Of a DNA stretch of 64,000 bases, positions 47,798 to 57,878 are shown in pieces. The position numbers and the translations under genes are program-made. Origin of the DNA: Wurfbainia villosa. Its lineage: Eukaryota; Streptophyta; Magnoliopsida; Zingiberales; Zingiberaceae. The stretch covers positions 28,096,314-28,160,313 of the forward strand of contig CM046001.1 in the NCBI GenBank assembly GCA_025175895.1. Direction: 5' to 3'. Numbering within the stretch: position 1 is the stretch's first letter; each line of letters begins with the position of its first letter. The notes below the pieces were generated by a model. The model searched no databases and was not told the origin of the DNA. It saw only the letters and a program-made list of their open reading frames with translations.

Positions 47798-48467
47798 TCA
47801 TACTCCCCGTCTATGGGAAGCAAACCCCTCATAGAAGTACTGAATGAGCAACTGGTCACTGATCTGATGCTGGGGGCAACTGGAACATAGTTTCTTGAAT
47901 CTCTCCCAGTACTCATACAACGTCTCTCCAGTAGACTGTTGGATACTGCAGATGCTTTTCCTGATGGTAGCAGTTTTGGATGCTGGGAAGAACTTTTCCA
48001 AGAATGCTTTCTTCAATTCAAGCCAACTGTTGATACATCCAGGTGGAAGATAGTATAACCAATCCTTAGCTTCTCCAGCCAATGAAAATGGAAAAGCTCT
48101 CAATTTTATATCTTCCTCGGAAATGCCCTGTGGCTTCATAGTAGAGCATACCACATGGAACTCGTGCAAGTGCATGTTGGGATCTTCACCGGACAATCCA
48201 TGAAACTTAGGAAGCAAATGAACTGTACCCGATCTGAGCTCAAAATCCTCCTCTAAAGCTGGGTAGCTAATGCAAGAATACTGGTATGTCGCATCAGGGG
48301 CTGCCAGCTCCTTCAGAGTCCTATTATTATCTGCCATGACTAGCTGCAAACTCTGATGGATCAGAATCAGTATCAATCGACTGCCTCGCGCTCTCCGCAA
48401 AGGCGTGAAAAGTCCTATCAATCTCAGGATCCAGCTCAAAGAGTTTATCACCTGAAGACCTGGTCAT
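47798..48467 (-). pseudogene. Element C gag
   Basis: The likely start is the ATG at 48467 (MTRSSGDKLFELDPEIDRTF), 112 bases after the primer binding site. The frame is shifted near 48360-48340. The main body then reads NRTLKELAAPD, HGLSGEDPNMHLHEFHVVCS, FPFSLAGEAKDWLYYLPPG, LKKAFLEKFFPASKT and GETLYEYWERFKKLCSSCP, the retrotransposon gag domain in its Athila form. It ends at 47798 after a second frameshift. Confidence 0.88.
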
Positions 48468-48578
48468 TTTCAAAACAAACAAACACAATGAGAAACAACT
48501 AGAAATGATAAGAAAGACAAAAATAACAAAAGAAAATAAACAAACAAACTACAGTTTAAAGACAAACGACCCCATTAA

Positions 48579-48598
48579 GGTCCCCGGCAACGGCGCCA
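48579..48598 (-). promoter_or_regulatory. Primer binding site of element C
   Basis: TGGCGCCGTTGCCGGGGACC on the minus strand, five bases after the 5' LTR. It has the form known for Athila elements, attributed to tRNA-Asp. Confidence 0.85.
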
Positions 48599-48603
48599 AA
48601 ATT

Positions 48604-50557
48604 TGATAGAACGATTTTTAATATCGCAATACCGTTCCCAAATTATTTACCGAACCCCCTAACTACACTAATGCAGTATAGGACTGACTCGGGTCATCTC
48701 CCAATGAATCTAATGGCTGGACGTTTGTTTTTAAATGTATAAACATTGGGGTTTTCAATTTATTAAAATGCAAAATCAAAAGCAAACATGAGAATTAAAT
48801 ATACAAAGAGTAAATCTAACTACCAAATAATGAGTAATGCATAACTATTCTAATGAGCAAAAGTAAGTGATCACGCACGACCGCTACTATACGGCATAAT
48901 GATCAAACAAATGTGAACAATTCAACCATGCACCGTGTCACTATACGGCACATGAGTCAAACCGCTACTAAAAACTAAACTAACAGATGAAAAGGCGACC
49001 AAGCACCGTGATCACTATACTATACGGACAATCAAACAAAGGTGAATAATTCAACCATGCACCGCATCACTATACGACACATTGATCAAACAGTCACTAA
49101 AAACTGCAATAAACGAAATGCAACAAACGAAAGCAATTCAACCAGTACCGTGTCACTATACTAAGAATCGGGTCGAATGTAAAGGAAATCTAACCTAATA
49201 ATAAAAGCACTCCAACCAAAACACCATACTGTCACTATACGATGCATTGATTGGACAATTTTAATGGATGGGGTTAGTACATCAGCAACATTAAATTAAA
49301 CTAACCTACAACTAAATAACAAACGCCAATATTAAATCTAATAAAAATGCACGATGAACAGAATTAACAACTAAGCATAACAAACCGATAGAAATAGCAT
49401 TGCATGTAAACAAATTAACAAGTAACCGAAACAAACATCATCAACTACTAACAATTGCATAACTGACTGGAATAAACTACAGAATGTAAATAACATGAAA
49501 TCCCGAGTGTTTAACACAACCACACTCAGTACTAAATCCAAATAAAATATGACCGGTAACCACACGGCGGTCACAATAAACCGAACAAACACTCCGGCGG
49601 TGAATGCGAAGCTGCCCAATCGGCGTCAGCATGAAGGAAGGAAAGATGGATGATTGCGATCACTGCTCCGACGAATCTGGATTTCACCGGACAGTGGAAT
49701 GGAATTCTTCTCCGGCGGTGAAAATGGGATTGTCCAATCGGCACAACCTGTGGGTGACTCCGGTGAATCTAGAAGGGCCTATTCCCACGAATGAAGGAGA
49801 AATGCTTGGTAGGATGAACTCGCCAATCCCGCCGCCTCGCTGATCGCTTGCCCGAATCACGGATCCGGATCTCGCCACCAAGAATCGGCCGATCGCCGCC
49901 ACCGCCGGAGGGAACTCGCCAATATCGCCGGCGCCATCGATCGCTTGTGTAGTCGCCGGTCGCCGCGCTCGCGAGAGGAAGAAGACGCCGCCCGCAGGTT
50001 TCTGTCGCGCGTTGTGGCGCAGCTGGGAAGAAGTTGATTTTTATCTCCAATTTCCTCAGCCGTCCGATTGTGCCAGATCTAATCTCAGCCGCCCAAATAT
50101 AGCTAGGTTAGATGAATCCAATTAATCTCCTAAGCATGCTGTGATCCAACGGCTGTGATCAATCTGAATTGCAATGGACGGATCTAATCCGTCTGAGGGT
50201 ATAATCACGATCCAACGGTCCGGATGAACGACCAAGACGTGTAGATCTTAATGTATGGGCCGGATCGCTCCAGATCCATATGGATGGCTCAAAATCAATC
50301 ACTTTCCTCGGACGGTCCATAATGCTCAGATCTGATCTGGATCGACGGCTGTGATTGCTCCAATTAGATCTTCCTTATATGTTCCTACAAAATCACATGA
50401 AATTCATGAAAAATACTGAAATTATAGGAATTAATATAATTAATCGCAAATAGGCTCAATATGTAAAAACATCCCGAATAACAATAATTATCCCATCAAA
50501 GAGCCTAAAAGATCTAATCAACAAGTAAAAATAGCGCAATAAAAAATGCAGCTATCA
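48604..50557 (-). repeat. 5' LTR of element C
   Basis: A 1954-bp LTR. It matches 37244-39227 closely except for block differences in the TGTCACTATACGG array (about 48860-49250) and in the GC-rich part near 49780-49960. Confidence 0.92.
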
Positions 50558-50562
50558 AGCAC

Positions 50563-50797
50563 CAAGCGCACGACTTCGCAATGCTTTGGATTTCCCATGC
50601 CAAGCACCAAACGCACGGCTTCGCAATGCTTTGGACTTTACCATGCCAAGGCTTCCCCCTTGGACTTCCACACCAAGCTCCATGCTTGGATTTTCCATGC
50701 CAACACCATGTTGGACTTTCCCATGACAATCCCATGTCATGAGTTTTGTCTATCATCAAAATACCATCAAGGTACTGCTGGGCCGATTGCACCAACA
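50563..50797 (-). repeat. 3' LTR of element D, inner part
   Basis: Resumes after element C and its AGCAC duplication and ends GCACCAACA. It holds CACCAAGCGCACGACTTCGC-type units and hairpin-prone TTGGACTT words. Confidence 0.92.
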
Positions 50798-51348
50798 ATC
50801 TTCCCCTTTTTGATGATTGACAAAACTACCATCTCAAGTCTACCAATTCTCCCATATTGGCAATTCACATATCCCAATGAGAATTCCAACGAACCCTAAT
50901 TGGTAACTTGGTAACTTCTCCCTCTTTTTGACATTACATCAAAAAGGTCCTCCCCAAGGGTATGAATGTCTCATATCCCAATGAGATCTTACAATCTCTC
51001 CCTTGGAGGAACACATGCCTACAATCTTTCTAGTGATCCCATATCACAAAAAGAGAGGCAACCCAATTTTCCTCCCAAGAGGAAATACACATCCATCTTC
51101 CCATGATGGATACCTCCCCCTAGAGGCTTGCTCCCCCTTGACCATTGCACCAACAATGTCCTTGGAGAGTCCCTAAGCCAATAGGAACATTAAACCAAAC
51201 AAAATTAAGGCAAAGTTCAACAATGAACTCACATCCACCTTAAAATTGATACTCACCCTCAATCCAACTCCTAATCCATATCCAATGGATTTCTACCCTC
51301 TCTAATGCTCTCCCAAGCATATCCTAGGGTTAGGAGTGGTTAGGGGAC
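50798..51348 (-). other. Element D 3' internal end with several polypurine tracts
   Basis: The tract next to the LTR reads AAAAAGGGGAAGAT on the minus strand. Further tracts lie near 50920-50945, 50994-51005 and 51113-51140, matching the spaced tracts of element B. No gene. Element E cuts the region at 51353. Confidence 0.75.
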
Positions 51349-51353
51349 CTTAA

Positions 51354-52553
51354 TGTAGGGGATCGAATGACCGGCTAGAGGGGGGTGAATAGCCCTTTTT
51401 GTTTGGATGCCGGTATTTGCTCGTCTACAAAACTAATTAGCACAAGCAGAAGACTAATAAAGACAAGCAAATAGAAATACAAGAAAACAAATGCTAACAA
51501 AGAATGTAACGTGGTTCACGGCTACGCCGCTAATCCACGGTCCCCGATTCATCCTCGGTAAATCACTCCGCTAAACCAATCCACTAAATGGTCTCTCCTT
51601 TGCACCAAGCTAGGTGGAGGTAACCTTTACAATCAAGATCACTCTTCTTACAAATAGAATGGAGTAAAAGCGAGTAAGAAGAGTTTAGAGCTTGTGGGGC
51701 ACTAGGAAGATCACTTGGAGCATAAGCATTAGCCTCTCAAAGGCTTACACCCTCTCTTTTTATAGAGAGGGCTGATTTCTTCCCGTTGGCCGCCATCAGT
51801 CGACTGCCGCCCTTGGCAGTCGACTGCCGTCACTACAACGGCCTCCGAACACGTCGGATCCCGACCGTTGTAGTCCAACGGAACTCTTGGCGCGATCGAT
51901 GGACCTCATCACGATCGCGCCTCTGTAGTCGATCGCCTAATCGGCTACGAACGGTTCGCGGGCTAAAACCCTATTGATCGATCGCCGCTTGCAGCCGATC
52001 GATGGTCTGCGCGATCGCCCATCGATGGCGGCCGCACCGCCAATCCAACATCGTATACCGTCGAACTACACTGACTCGGAGCAATGATCATGACATGGCA
52101 ATGATCGTGTCGGGAAAACCCATCCGACACTTGGCCAAATGGCCAAGTTTCACCTAAGAGCTACCCTTCCCCGGGTTACAATCGCTCACTCTCATCTCTC
52201 GGAGTCCCTCGCCTTCGAAGTTCTCTTCGTTCTCGGCCACGTCCCTCGGCAGCATCAGGCGCACGGCTTTGCAATGCTCCTTCGCGTCTCTTGCCTCGAA
52301 GTCTACTCCCTCCGGCTTCACTCCAAGCTTCTCGTCCGGCGGTCCCTCGGATGCTCCAGGCGCACGGCTTCCGCAAAGCTATCCTTCACCGACTCAAGGC
52401 ACGAGTCATGAGATGTGAAACTCGCCACGGCTCTATGTGCGAATTACTAAGTCCTGCACGACTTCAACGCACATATCAAATCAACATATCAAACTAACTT
52501 AAACCCTTTGCCACACCATCAAAACCATATTACGGCAAGAGATTGCCCTAACA
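51354..52553 (-). repeat. 3' LTR of element E
   Basis: A 1200-bp copy. It is nearly identical to 55648-56845 except for about 51885-52115, where several CAGTCGACTG sites of the other copy, and some other bases, are replaced by GATCG-containing blocks. Confidence 0.94.
51757..51765 (-). promoter_or_regulatory. TATA box of E 3' LTR
   Basis: CTATAAAAA-type box on the minus strand. Confidence 0.5.
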
Positions 52554-53850
52554 ATCTCCCCCTTTTTGATGTGTGGCAATTCGTTTAAGTTAGGTAAAAA
52601 CATTTGATATAAATTCTAAGGTAAGAAAACATGTAAAGATAAACATGATATAGCAACATGTCACTCCCCCTTAATCCATGAAACTCTATATTGCAAAATT
52701 TCTTCTCCTATCATATATTTCTCCCCCTAAAGCAATTAACTTAAACATAAATTATTTCTCCCCCTTTGACACCATCAAAAAGATTAACACTAAGTTATAA
52801 GCTCATGGCATCAAGTATAATGGAGGGAAAATACCAAAACCATGATTAAAATCTGAAATCAGAAAATTGCAGGCTGATTTTTAGGTGATCAGTCGACTGC
52901 TATCAGTATGGCAGTCGACTGGCACAATTGATTCCGAAATTCTGATTTTTTGGGCAAATTTCAGAAATGCATTAAAAATTCCAGAAAATTCGAAAAATCA
53001 TGAAATTTGAGGATCATATTTATATTGAGTATATCTATCAAGGAAAAATAGTTTTTCATGAAAAGTCATTATAATTTCTGAGATTTGTCAAAAATCCAAA
53101 CACTTGAAAAACCACTAGTTTTTGAGCATGTTAGTATCCATTTTAACACCTAGTCTTGCTTTGAATTGTTCCAAAACATGAATACATAGATTTTAGATTA
53201 AGAAATTGTTTTGAAAACATATGAAATATCCAGCCATGATCTTTGGGCAATATGTCTATGAATTAGACATAAGCCTTCCCCATGATTGGTCTATTATTGC
53301 TATTTTGATACTTTAAATGACCATCTAAATGCCATAGGTATTAGTGGACATTTGTATCATCCTAACATCTCACCTATGCAAAGTTTGCAATCAAGTTAGC
53401 CTATAGTGAGTGTGAGATGCATCCTAGGGGGTATTTGTATATACTTAACCAATATATTCATGCAATTCTATCATGGTTAAGTATCAACCTAACAACCTAC
53501 ATGATCATAATGACATATATGAATGAGTTCTACATTATGATCATGAAATACATGTATTCATTAAATAATAGTCATGCATTAGGTATTATATGATGATAAT
53601 AACCAAAGTGTCACCTAAAGCATGATTCAAACCTATTTCTCATGATAACATGCGAAATATCAAAATCATAAATCATGATTTAGAACATACATAGCAATTA
53701 CATTAATCATCATGATTTAAGCATTATCACCTATTTGTGGGCACGTTATCATCACCCAACACTATCTAAAAAAAATGTTGTCCCGTCATCCTAAGTCAAC
53801 CAAAATATGATATAGGTCAAGTTCATATGGTTGACTACCCTAGGGTTATT
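52554..53850 (-). other. Element E 3' non-coding region and polypurine tract
   Basis: The polypurine tract AAAAAGGGGGAGAT abuts the LTR at 52554-52567. Further purine tracts lie near 52660-52760. Two CAGTCGACTG palindromes lie near 52890-52922. The rest is AT-rich and has no supportable gene. Confidence 0.75.
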
Positions 53851-55584
53851 CTAACCCTTAAGGATGGATTTTGGAACCCAAAATAGATTCTTTCCTATTG
53901 GGTTCACTAAGTACTCCTTGGGGATCCATTTTCTAGCTATTATCTTCTTCTTATCTTGTCCCCTAGCAATTAGGCATTTGTAGGCCTTTTCATTTTTCTT
54001 TTCCTTATATCCTAGGCCTTTTTTGTTGAAACTAGCTCTTTGGCTTCCTAAGATCATATTTAAGGTGTTGGAGCCAATTGTGAATTTTTCTAGGGCTTTT
54101 GTTAAATAAACTACCTTTTCCCTTAATGCCCTATTTTCCTCTATGCATGCATCATTAACATCCAAAGGCATATAATCATGTGAGCATGCATCATCATGGC
54201 AAGAAGAGGTATCATTATTATTTAAACATGCATTTTCTAGCTTATATTCCAAAGCCTTAATTTGATTAAGCATGCTTTTATTTTTCTTTTTCATTCCAAA
54301 TAAGTCCTTAGTTAAACTAGAAATTATGGAAACTATTTTCTTAGGCGAAGCTTTCGTTACCATAGTTTCCATATCTTCTTCTTCTTCTTCGGATGAGGAG
54401 GATGTAAAAGCTCCCCCTTCATTTGAGCTCTCCCCACTTGAGCTTGATCCTTTATTTTTGGATGAAGAGCAATCCAAGTCATCAAGGGCCATCAAGGCCA
54501 AATTGGTGACAAAGGCATTCTCCTCATCCGATGATGAGGAGGATGAAGATGGGTCATCCCAAGTCCTTGCCTTGAGAGCTTTGGCCTTCCCCTTTTCCTT
54601 TGCCTTCTTCTCCTCTTCCTTTTTCTTCTTGCTCCCCTTTTTCTTCTTCTTTTCTTCTTTCTTTTTCTTCTCTTCCTTGCTCTTGTTTAGGAGAGGACAA
54701 TTGTCCCTTATGTGCCCTTCTCCTTGGCAATTGTAGCATATGACCTTCCCCCTTGGTCTTCTATTCCTATCATAAGATTTATCAAATCTAAAATTCTTAA
54801 ATGCACGTCTTACCCTCCTTACCATATAGGCTTCTTCGGTGCTATCCATGGAGGAGGAGGAAGACGCTTCGTCATCGGAGGAGGAGGGGATTTCCATCTT
54901 CTTCTTCCCCTTGTTCGCTATCAAGGCTACTCCTCTTGAGGGTTGGATTCTAGGCTCTTCTTGTATTCCTGCTAGCCTAGTTTCATGAAGCTCCATTGTC
55001 GAGAAGAATTCCTCCAAGGTGCTTACTTCTAAGTTCTTGGAGATATAAAAAGAGTCCACCATGGAGCTCCATCTTGAGGACCAGGGAAAGGCATCTATGG
55101 CCTTCATTACCATATCCCGGTTTGATAGCTTCTCACCTACACTTGTTAACCCAATTAATATTTCTTTGAATCTAGAATGTAGGGAAGTTACCTTTTCTCC
55201 CTTTTCTAGTTTTATATTGGATAGTTGGGAGCGGAGGAGGTCTCTCCTTGCTAGCTTGGCCTCGGATGTGCCTTCATGGAGTTCTATAAGCTTCTCCCAC
55301 ATCTCTTTGGCGCTAGCACATTCTCCGATCCGGTTGATCTCTTGTTGGGGGAGCACATTGAAAAGATGATGTTTTGCCTTTGAGTTCGCAAGGTGCTCCT
55401 CTCTTTGCTTCTTAGTCCATCGTGATTTTTCGATTGGCTTCCCCTCTTCATCCCTAGGCAAAACGAAACCGGATTCCATTGTAATCATAATGTCAAAATC
55501 CGTTTCGAAAAATACCTCCATTCGCTTCTTCCACCAAGCGAATTCTCCTTCAAATTTCGGAGGATGGATGTTTGAGCCGGCCAT
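53851..55584 (-). CDS. Intact SIRE-like Gag of element E, 577 aa
   Basis: Gag would form the virus-like particle that packages element RNA. The start chosen is the first ATG (MAGSNIHPPKF), about 50 bases after the primer site. The domains are: N-terminal PPKFEGEFAWWKKRMEVF; a UBN2-type gag core at about residues 70-205 (AKEMWEKLIELHEGTSEAK, LRSQLSNIKLEKGE, LHSRFKEI); one CCHC zinc knuckle at 283-296 (CYNCQGEGHIRDNC); a very Lys-rich stretch at 303-337; an acidic Ser/Glu stretch; a predicted coiled coil at about 435-510; SQRASFNKKGLGY, a SIRE gag signature; and the end WVPKSILKG. There is no internal stop in 577 codons. In autonomous SIRE elements pol would follow; here the frame ends and non-coding DNA begins. 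Confidence 0.9.
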   Translation of the reverse strand: MAGSNIHPPKFEGEFAWWKKRMEVFFETDFDIMITMESGFVLPRDEEGKPIEKSRWTKKQREEHLANSKAKHHLFNVLPQQEINRIGECASAKEMWEKLIELHEGTSEAKLARRDLLRSQLSNIKLEKGEKVTSLHSRFKEILIGLTSVGEKLSNRDMVMKAIDAFPWSSRWSSMVDSFYISKNLEVSTLEEFFSTMELHETRLAGIQEEPRIQPSRGVALIANKGKKKMEIPSSSDDEASSSSSMDSTEEAYMVRRVRRAFKNFRFDKSYDRNRRPRGKVICYNCQGEGHIRDNCPLLNKSKEEKKKKEEKKKKKGSKKKKEEEKKAKEKGKAKALKARTWDDPSSSSSSSDEENAFVTNLALMALDDLDCSSSKNKGSSSSGESSNEGGAFTSSSSEEEEEDMETMVTKASPKKIVSIISSLTKDLFGMKKKNKSMLNQIKALEYKLENACLNNNDTSSCHDDACSHDYMPLDVNDACIEENRALREKVVYLTKALEKFTIGSNTLNMILGSQRASFNKKGLGYKEKKNEKAYKCLIARGQDKKKIIARKWIPKEYLVNPIGKNLFWVPKSILKG

Positions 55585-55632
55585 TTTTGAATGTTGCTTG
55601 TTGTGGCGGTTAGTCCTCGACAAGCTTTCCTT

Positions 55633-55647
55633 GGCTCTGATACCACT
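55633..55647 (-). promoter_or_regulatory. Primer binding site of element E
   Basis: AGTGGTATCAGAGCC on the minus strand, directly after the 5' LTR; it matches initiator tRNA-Met. Confidence 0.9.
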
Positions 55648-56845
55648 TGTAGGGGATCGAATGGCCGGCTAGAGGGGGGTGAATAGCCCTTTTCGTTTGG
55701 ATGCCGGTATTTGCTCGTCTACAAAACTAATTAGCGCAAGCGGAAGACTAATAAAGACAAGCAAATAGAAATACAAGAAAACAAACGCTAACAAAGAATG
55801 TAACGTGGTTCACGGCTACGCCGCTAATCCACGGTCCCCGATTCGTCCTCGGTGAATCACTCCGCTAAACCAATCCACTAAATGGTCTCTCCTTTGCACC
55901 AAGCTAGGTGGAGGTAACCTTTACAATCAAGATCACTCTTCTTACAAATAGAATGGAGTAAAAGCGAGTAAGAAGAGTTTAGAGCTTGTGGGGCACTAGG
56001 AAGATCACTTGGAGCATAAGCATTAGCCTCTCAAAGGCTTACACCCTCTCTTTTTATAGAGAGGGCTGATTTCTTCCCGTTGGCCGCCATCAGTCGACTG
56101 CCGCCCTTGGCAGTGGACTGCCGTCACTACAACGGCCTCCGAACACGTCGGATCCCGACCGTTGTAGTCCAACGGAACTCTTGGCGATGATCGATGGACC
56201 TCATCGGGCCATCACCGTCAGTCGACGCGATGGCTACGGGTTCTGGCCAAACCCTATTGATCGACCGATCACGCCCGATGATCGATGGTCTTGGCCGATC
56301 GGCGCATGCCGATCGGCTGCGCCAATCCAATCAGTCGTATACCAGTCGAACTACACTCGACTCAGAGCAGTCGACTGCCATGACATGGCAGTCGACTGGT
56401 GTCGGGAAAACCCATCCGACACTTGGCCAAATGGCCAAGTTTCACCTAAGAGCTACCCTTCCCCGGGTTACAATCGCTCACTCTCATCTCTCGGAGTCCC
56501 TCGCCTTCGAAGTTCTCTTCGTTCTCGGCCACGTCCCTCGGCAGCATCAGGCGCACGGCTCTGCAATGCTCCTTCGCGTCTCTTGCCTCGAAGTCTACTC
56601 CCTCCGGCTTCACTCCAAGCTTCTCGTCCGGCGGTCCCTCGGATGCTCCAAGCGCACGACTTCCGCAAAGCTATCCTTCACCGACTCAAGGCACGAGTCA
56701 TGAGATGTGAAACTCGCCACGGCTCTATGTGCGAATTACTAAGTCCTGCACGACTTCAACGCACATATCAAATCAACATATCAAACTAACTTAAACCCTT
56801 TGCCACACCATCAAAACCATATTACGGCAAGAGATTGCCCTAACA
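55648..56845 (-). repeat. 5' LTR of element E
   Basis: A 1198-bp copy that keeps CAGTCGACTG at 56090, 56371 and 56391 and a GTCAGTCGAC site near 56217. The right outer end CCCTAACA is followed by CTTAA. Confidence 0.94.
56051..56059 (-). promoter_or_regulatory. TATA box of E 5' LTR
   Basis: TCTATAAAAA on the minus strand, about halfway along the LTR, equivalent to 51757-51765. Confidence 0.5.
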
Positions 56846-56850
56846 CTTAA

Positions 56851-57878
56851 CCTAGCTGAACATGGGCCTAACCAACAAGATTTTACAGAAATCGGCTTAG
56901 GCGATCATTGAAATCAATCGATCATTTGCCACCCCATCAATCATTGCCGATCGGTAGCGATCATTGACTCTTGCATTCTTGATTTTATTCGAAATGGATT
57001 TCCGAAATCCATAAGTAAATATACGTAATTTTAAAAATCTTGAAAATGCATACGTATAATACTTATCCTAAACACTATGGGTAAAAAATATTGAAAATTT
57101 ATTTTACCCATTAAATTAGGAGATTGATACAAAGTTCAAAATTTAAGAAAAGCTTCAATAAAGAGCCATCTTTGTATCATCCCATTCAATGGTGATAGCT
57201 ATCAAAAGATAGGCTTCACCAAGGTTTTTCAAAATGTTTTCAAAATGTTTTTCAAACCTTTATTTCTTTTTCCTAAACATCTCACCAATATCTAGATGTG
57301 TAAAACACATACAAGTCAAATTTTTGTGAGATGTGGGTTTTGTTTTGTTTATGTTTTCATGTATATTTCTAGGCAACATTATTTGATTCCCATCAAATCA
57401 TGCCATAGTCCTTAACTCCATTTTAATTCATGCATGATATGATGATGGCATAGATATGATATAGATAAAAACATATGCCAATATCATGATGTCATGGCAT
57501 GTGAATGAAACTTAAGCATACATGACATCTAAGCATAAATCTAAACATGATCATGACATTTTACAGATAAAAATGAAAATGATGTCATGACATGGCAAGG
57601 CAAATAAAGCATGGCAAGTAAAATATACTAAGGTATAGAATACCTAAGTGTTAAAAATTAAGTTGCCATTTCTAGGAATTAAATTCATTTTGCCTTAATG
57701 CCATTCATTTCCCTAGTGTGCCAAAAACCCAAAATGGCACACCAATACCTCTAAGACCTAATTGTACCAATTTAAATCATTTTTAACTTCTCAAGCACAT
57801 TGGCACACCCTAATGTGTCAACTCTACTATGGTTAGGTTAACTACCCATCCACTTAGGGTTGACACACCCTAACCCAT
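56851..57878 (-). other. Element D non-coding region downstream of gag
   Basis: No gene. The minus strand matches the region 4663-5880 of element B. At 56884-56965 GATCG-containing blocks stand where B has CAGTCGACTG palindromes. CATGACATCATG-like words lie at 57420-57600. Confidence 0.7.

Larger units (their letters stand above)
37244..50557 (-). mobile_element. Element C: Athila-type gypsy retrotransposon, minus strand
   Basis: AGCAC flanks C at 37239-37243 and 50558-50562 inside the D LTR. The LTRs are 37244-39227 and 48604-50557, with terminal inverted repeat TGATAG/CTATCA; the outer left end reads TGATCG. The primer binding site is complementary to a tRNA-Asp type 3' end, as in Athila. 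On the minus strand the order is gag, protease, RT, RNase H, integrase, then 3.8 kb without an env-like ORF but with a flippase gene fragment, then polypurine tract and 3' LTR. All ORFs carry stops or frameshifts. Confidence 0.93.
51354..56845 (-). mobile_element. Element E: gag-only SIRE-like retrotransposon, minus strand
   Basis: A full-length element of 5492 bp in the 3' internal region of D, flanked by CTTAA (51349-51353 and 56846-56850). The LTRs are 1200 and 1198 bp, with TGTTAGGGCAATC at the start and CCCCTACA at the end when read on the minus strand. The primer binding site and polypurine tract are intact. The only gene is an undamaged gag; protease, integrase, RT and RNase H are absent. 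Its LTR family is that of Y and differs from B/D, although the gags share head and tail. Confidence 0.95.

Noticed and set aside
54272..54736. Plus-strand 154-codon frame with a Phe/Ser-rich stretch that could look like membrane segments
   Set aside because: It is the antisense of the Lys-rich and acidic region of the E gag gene.
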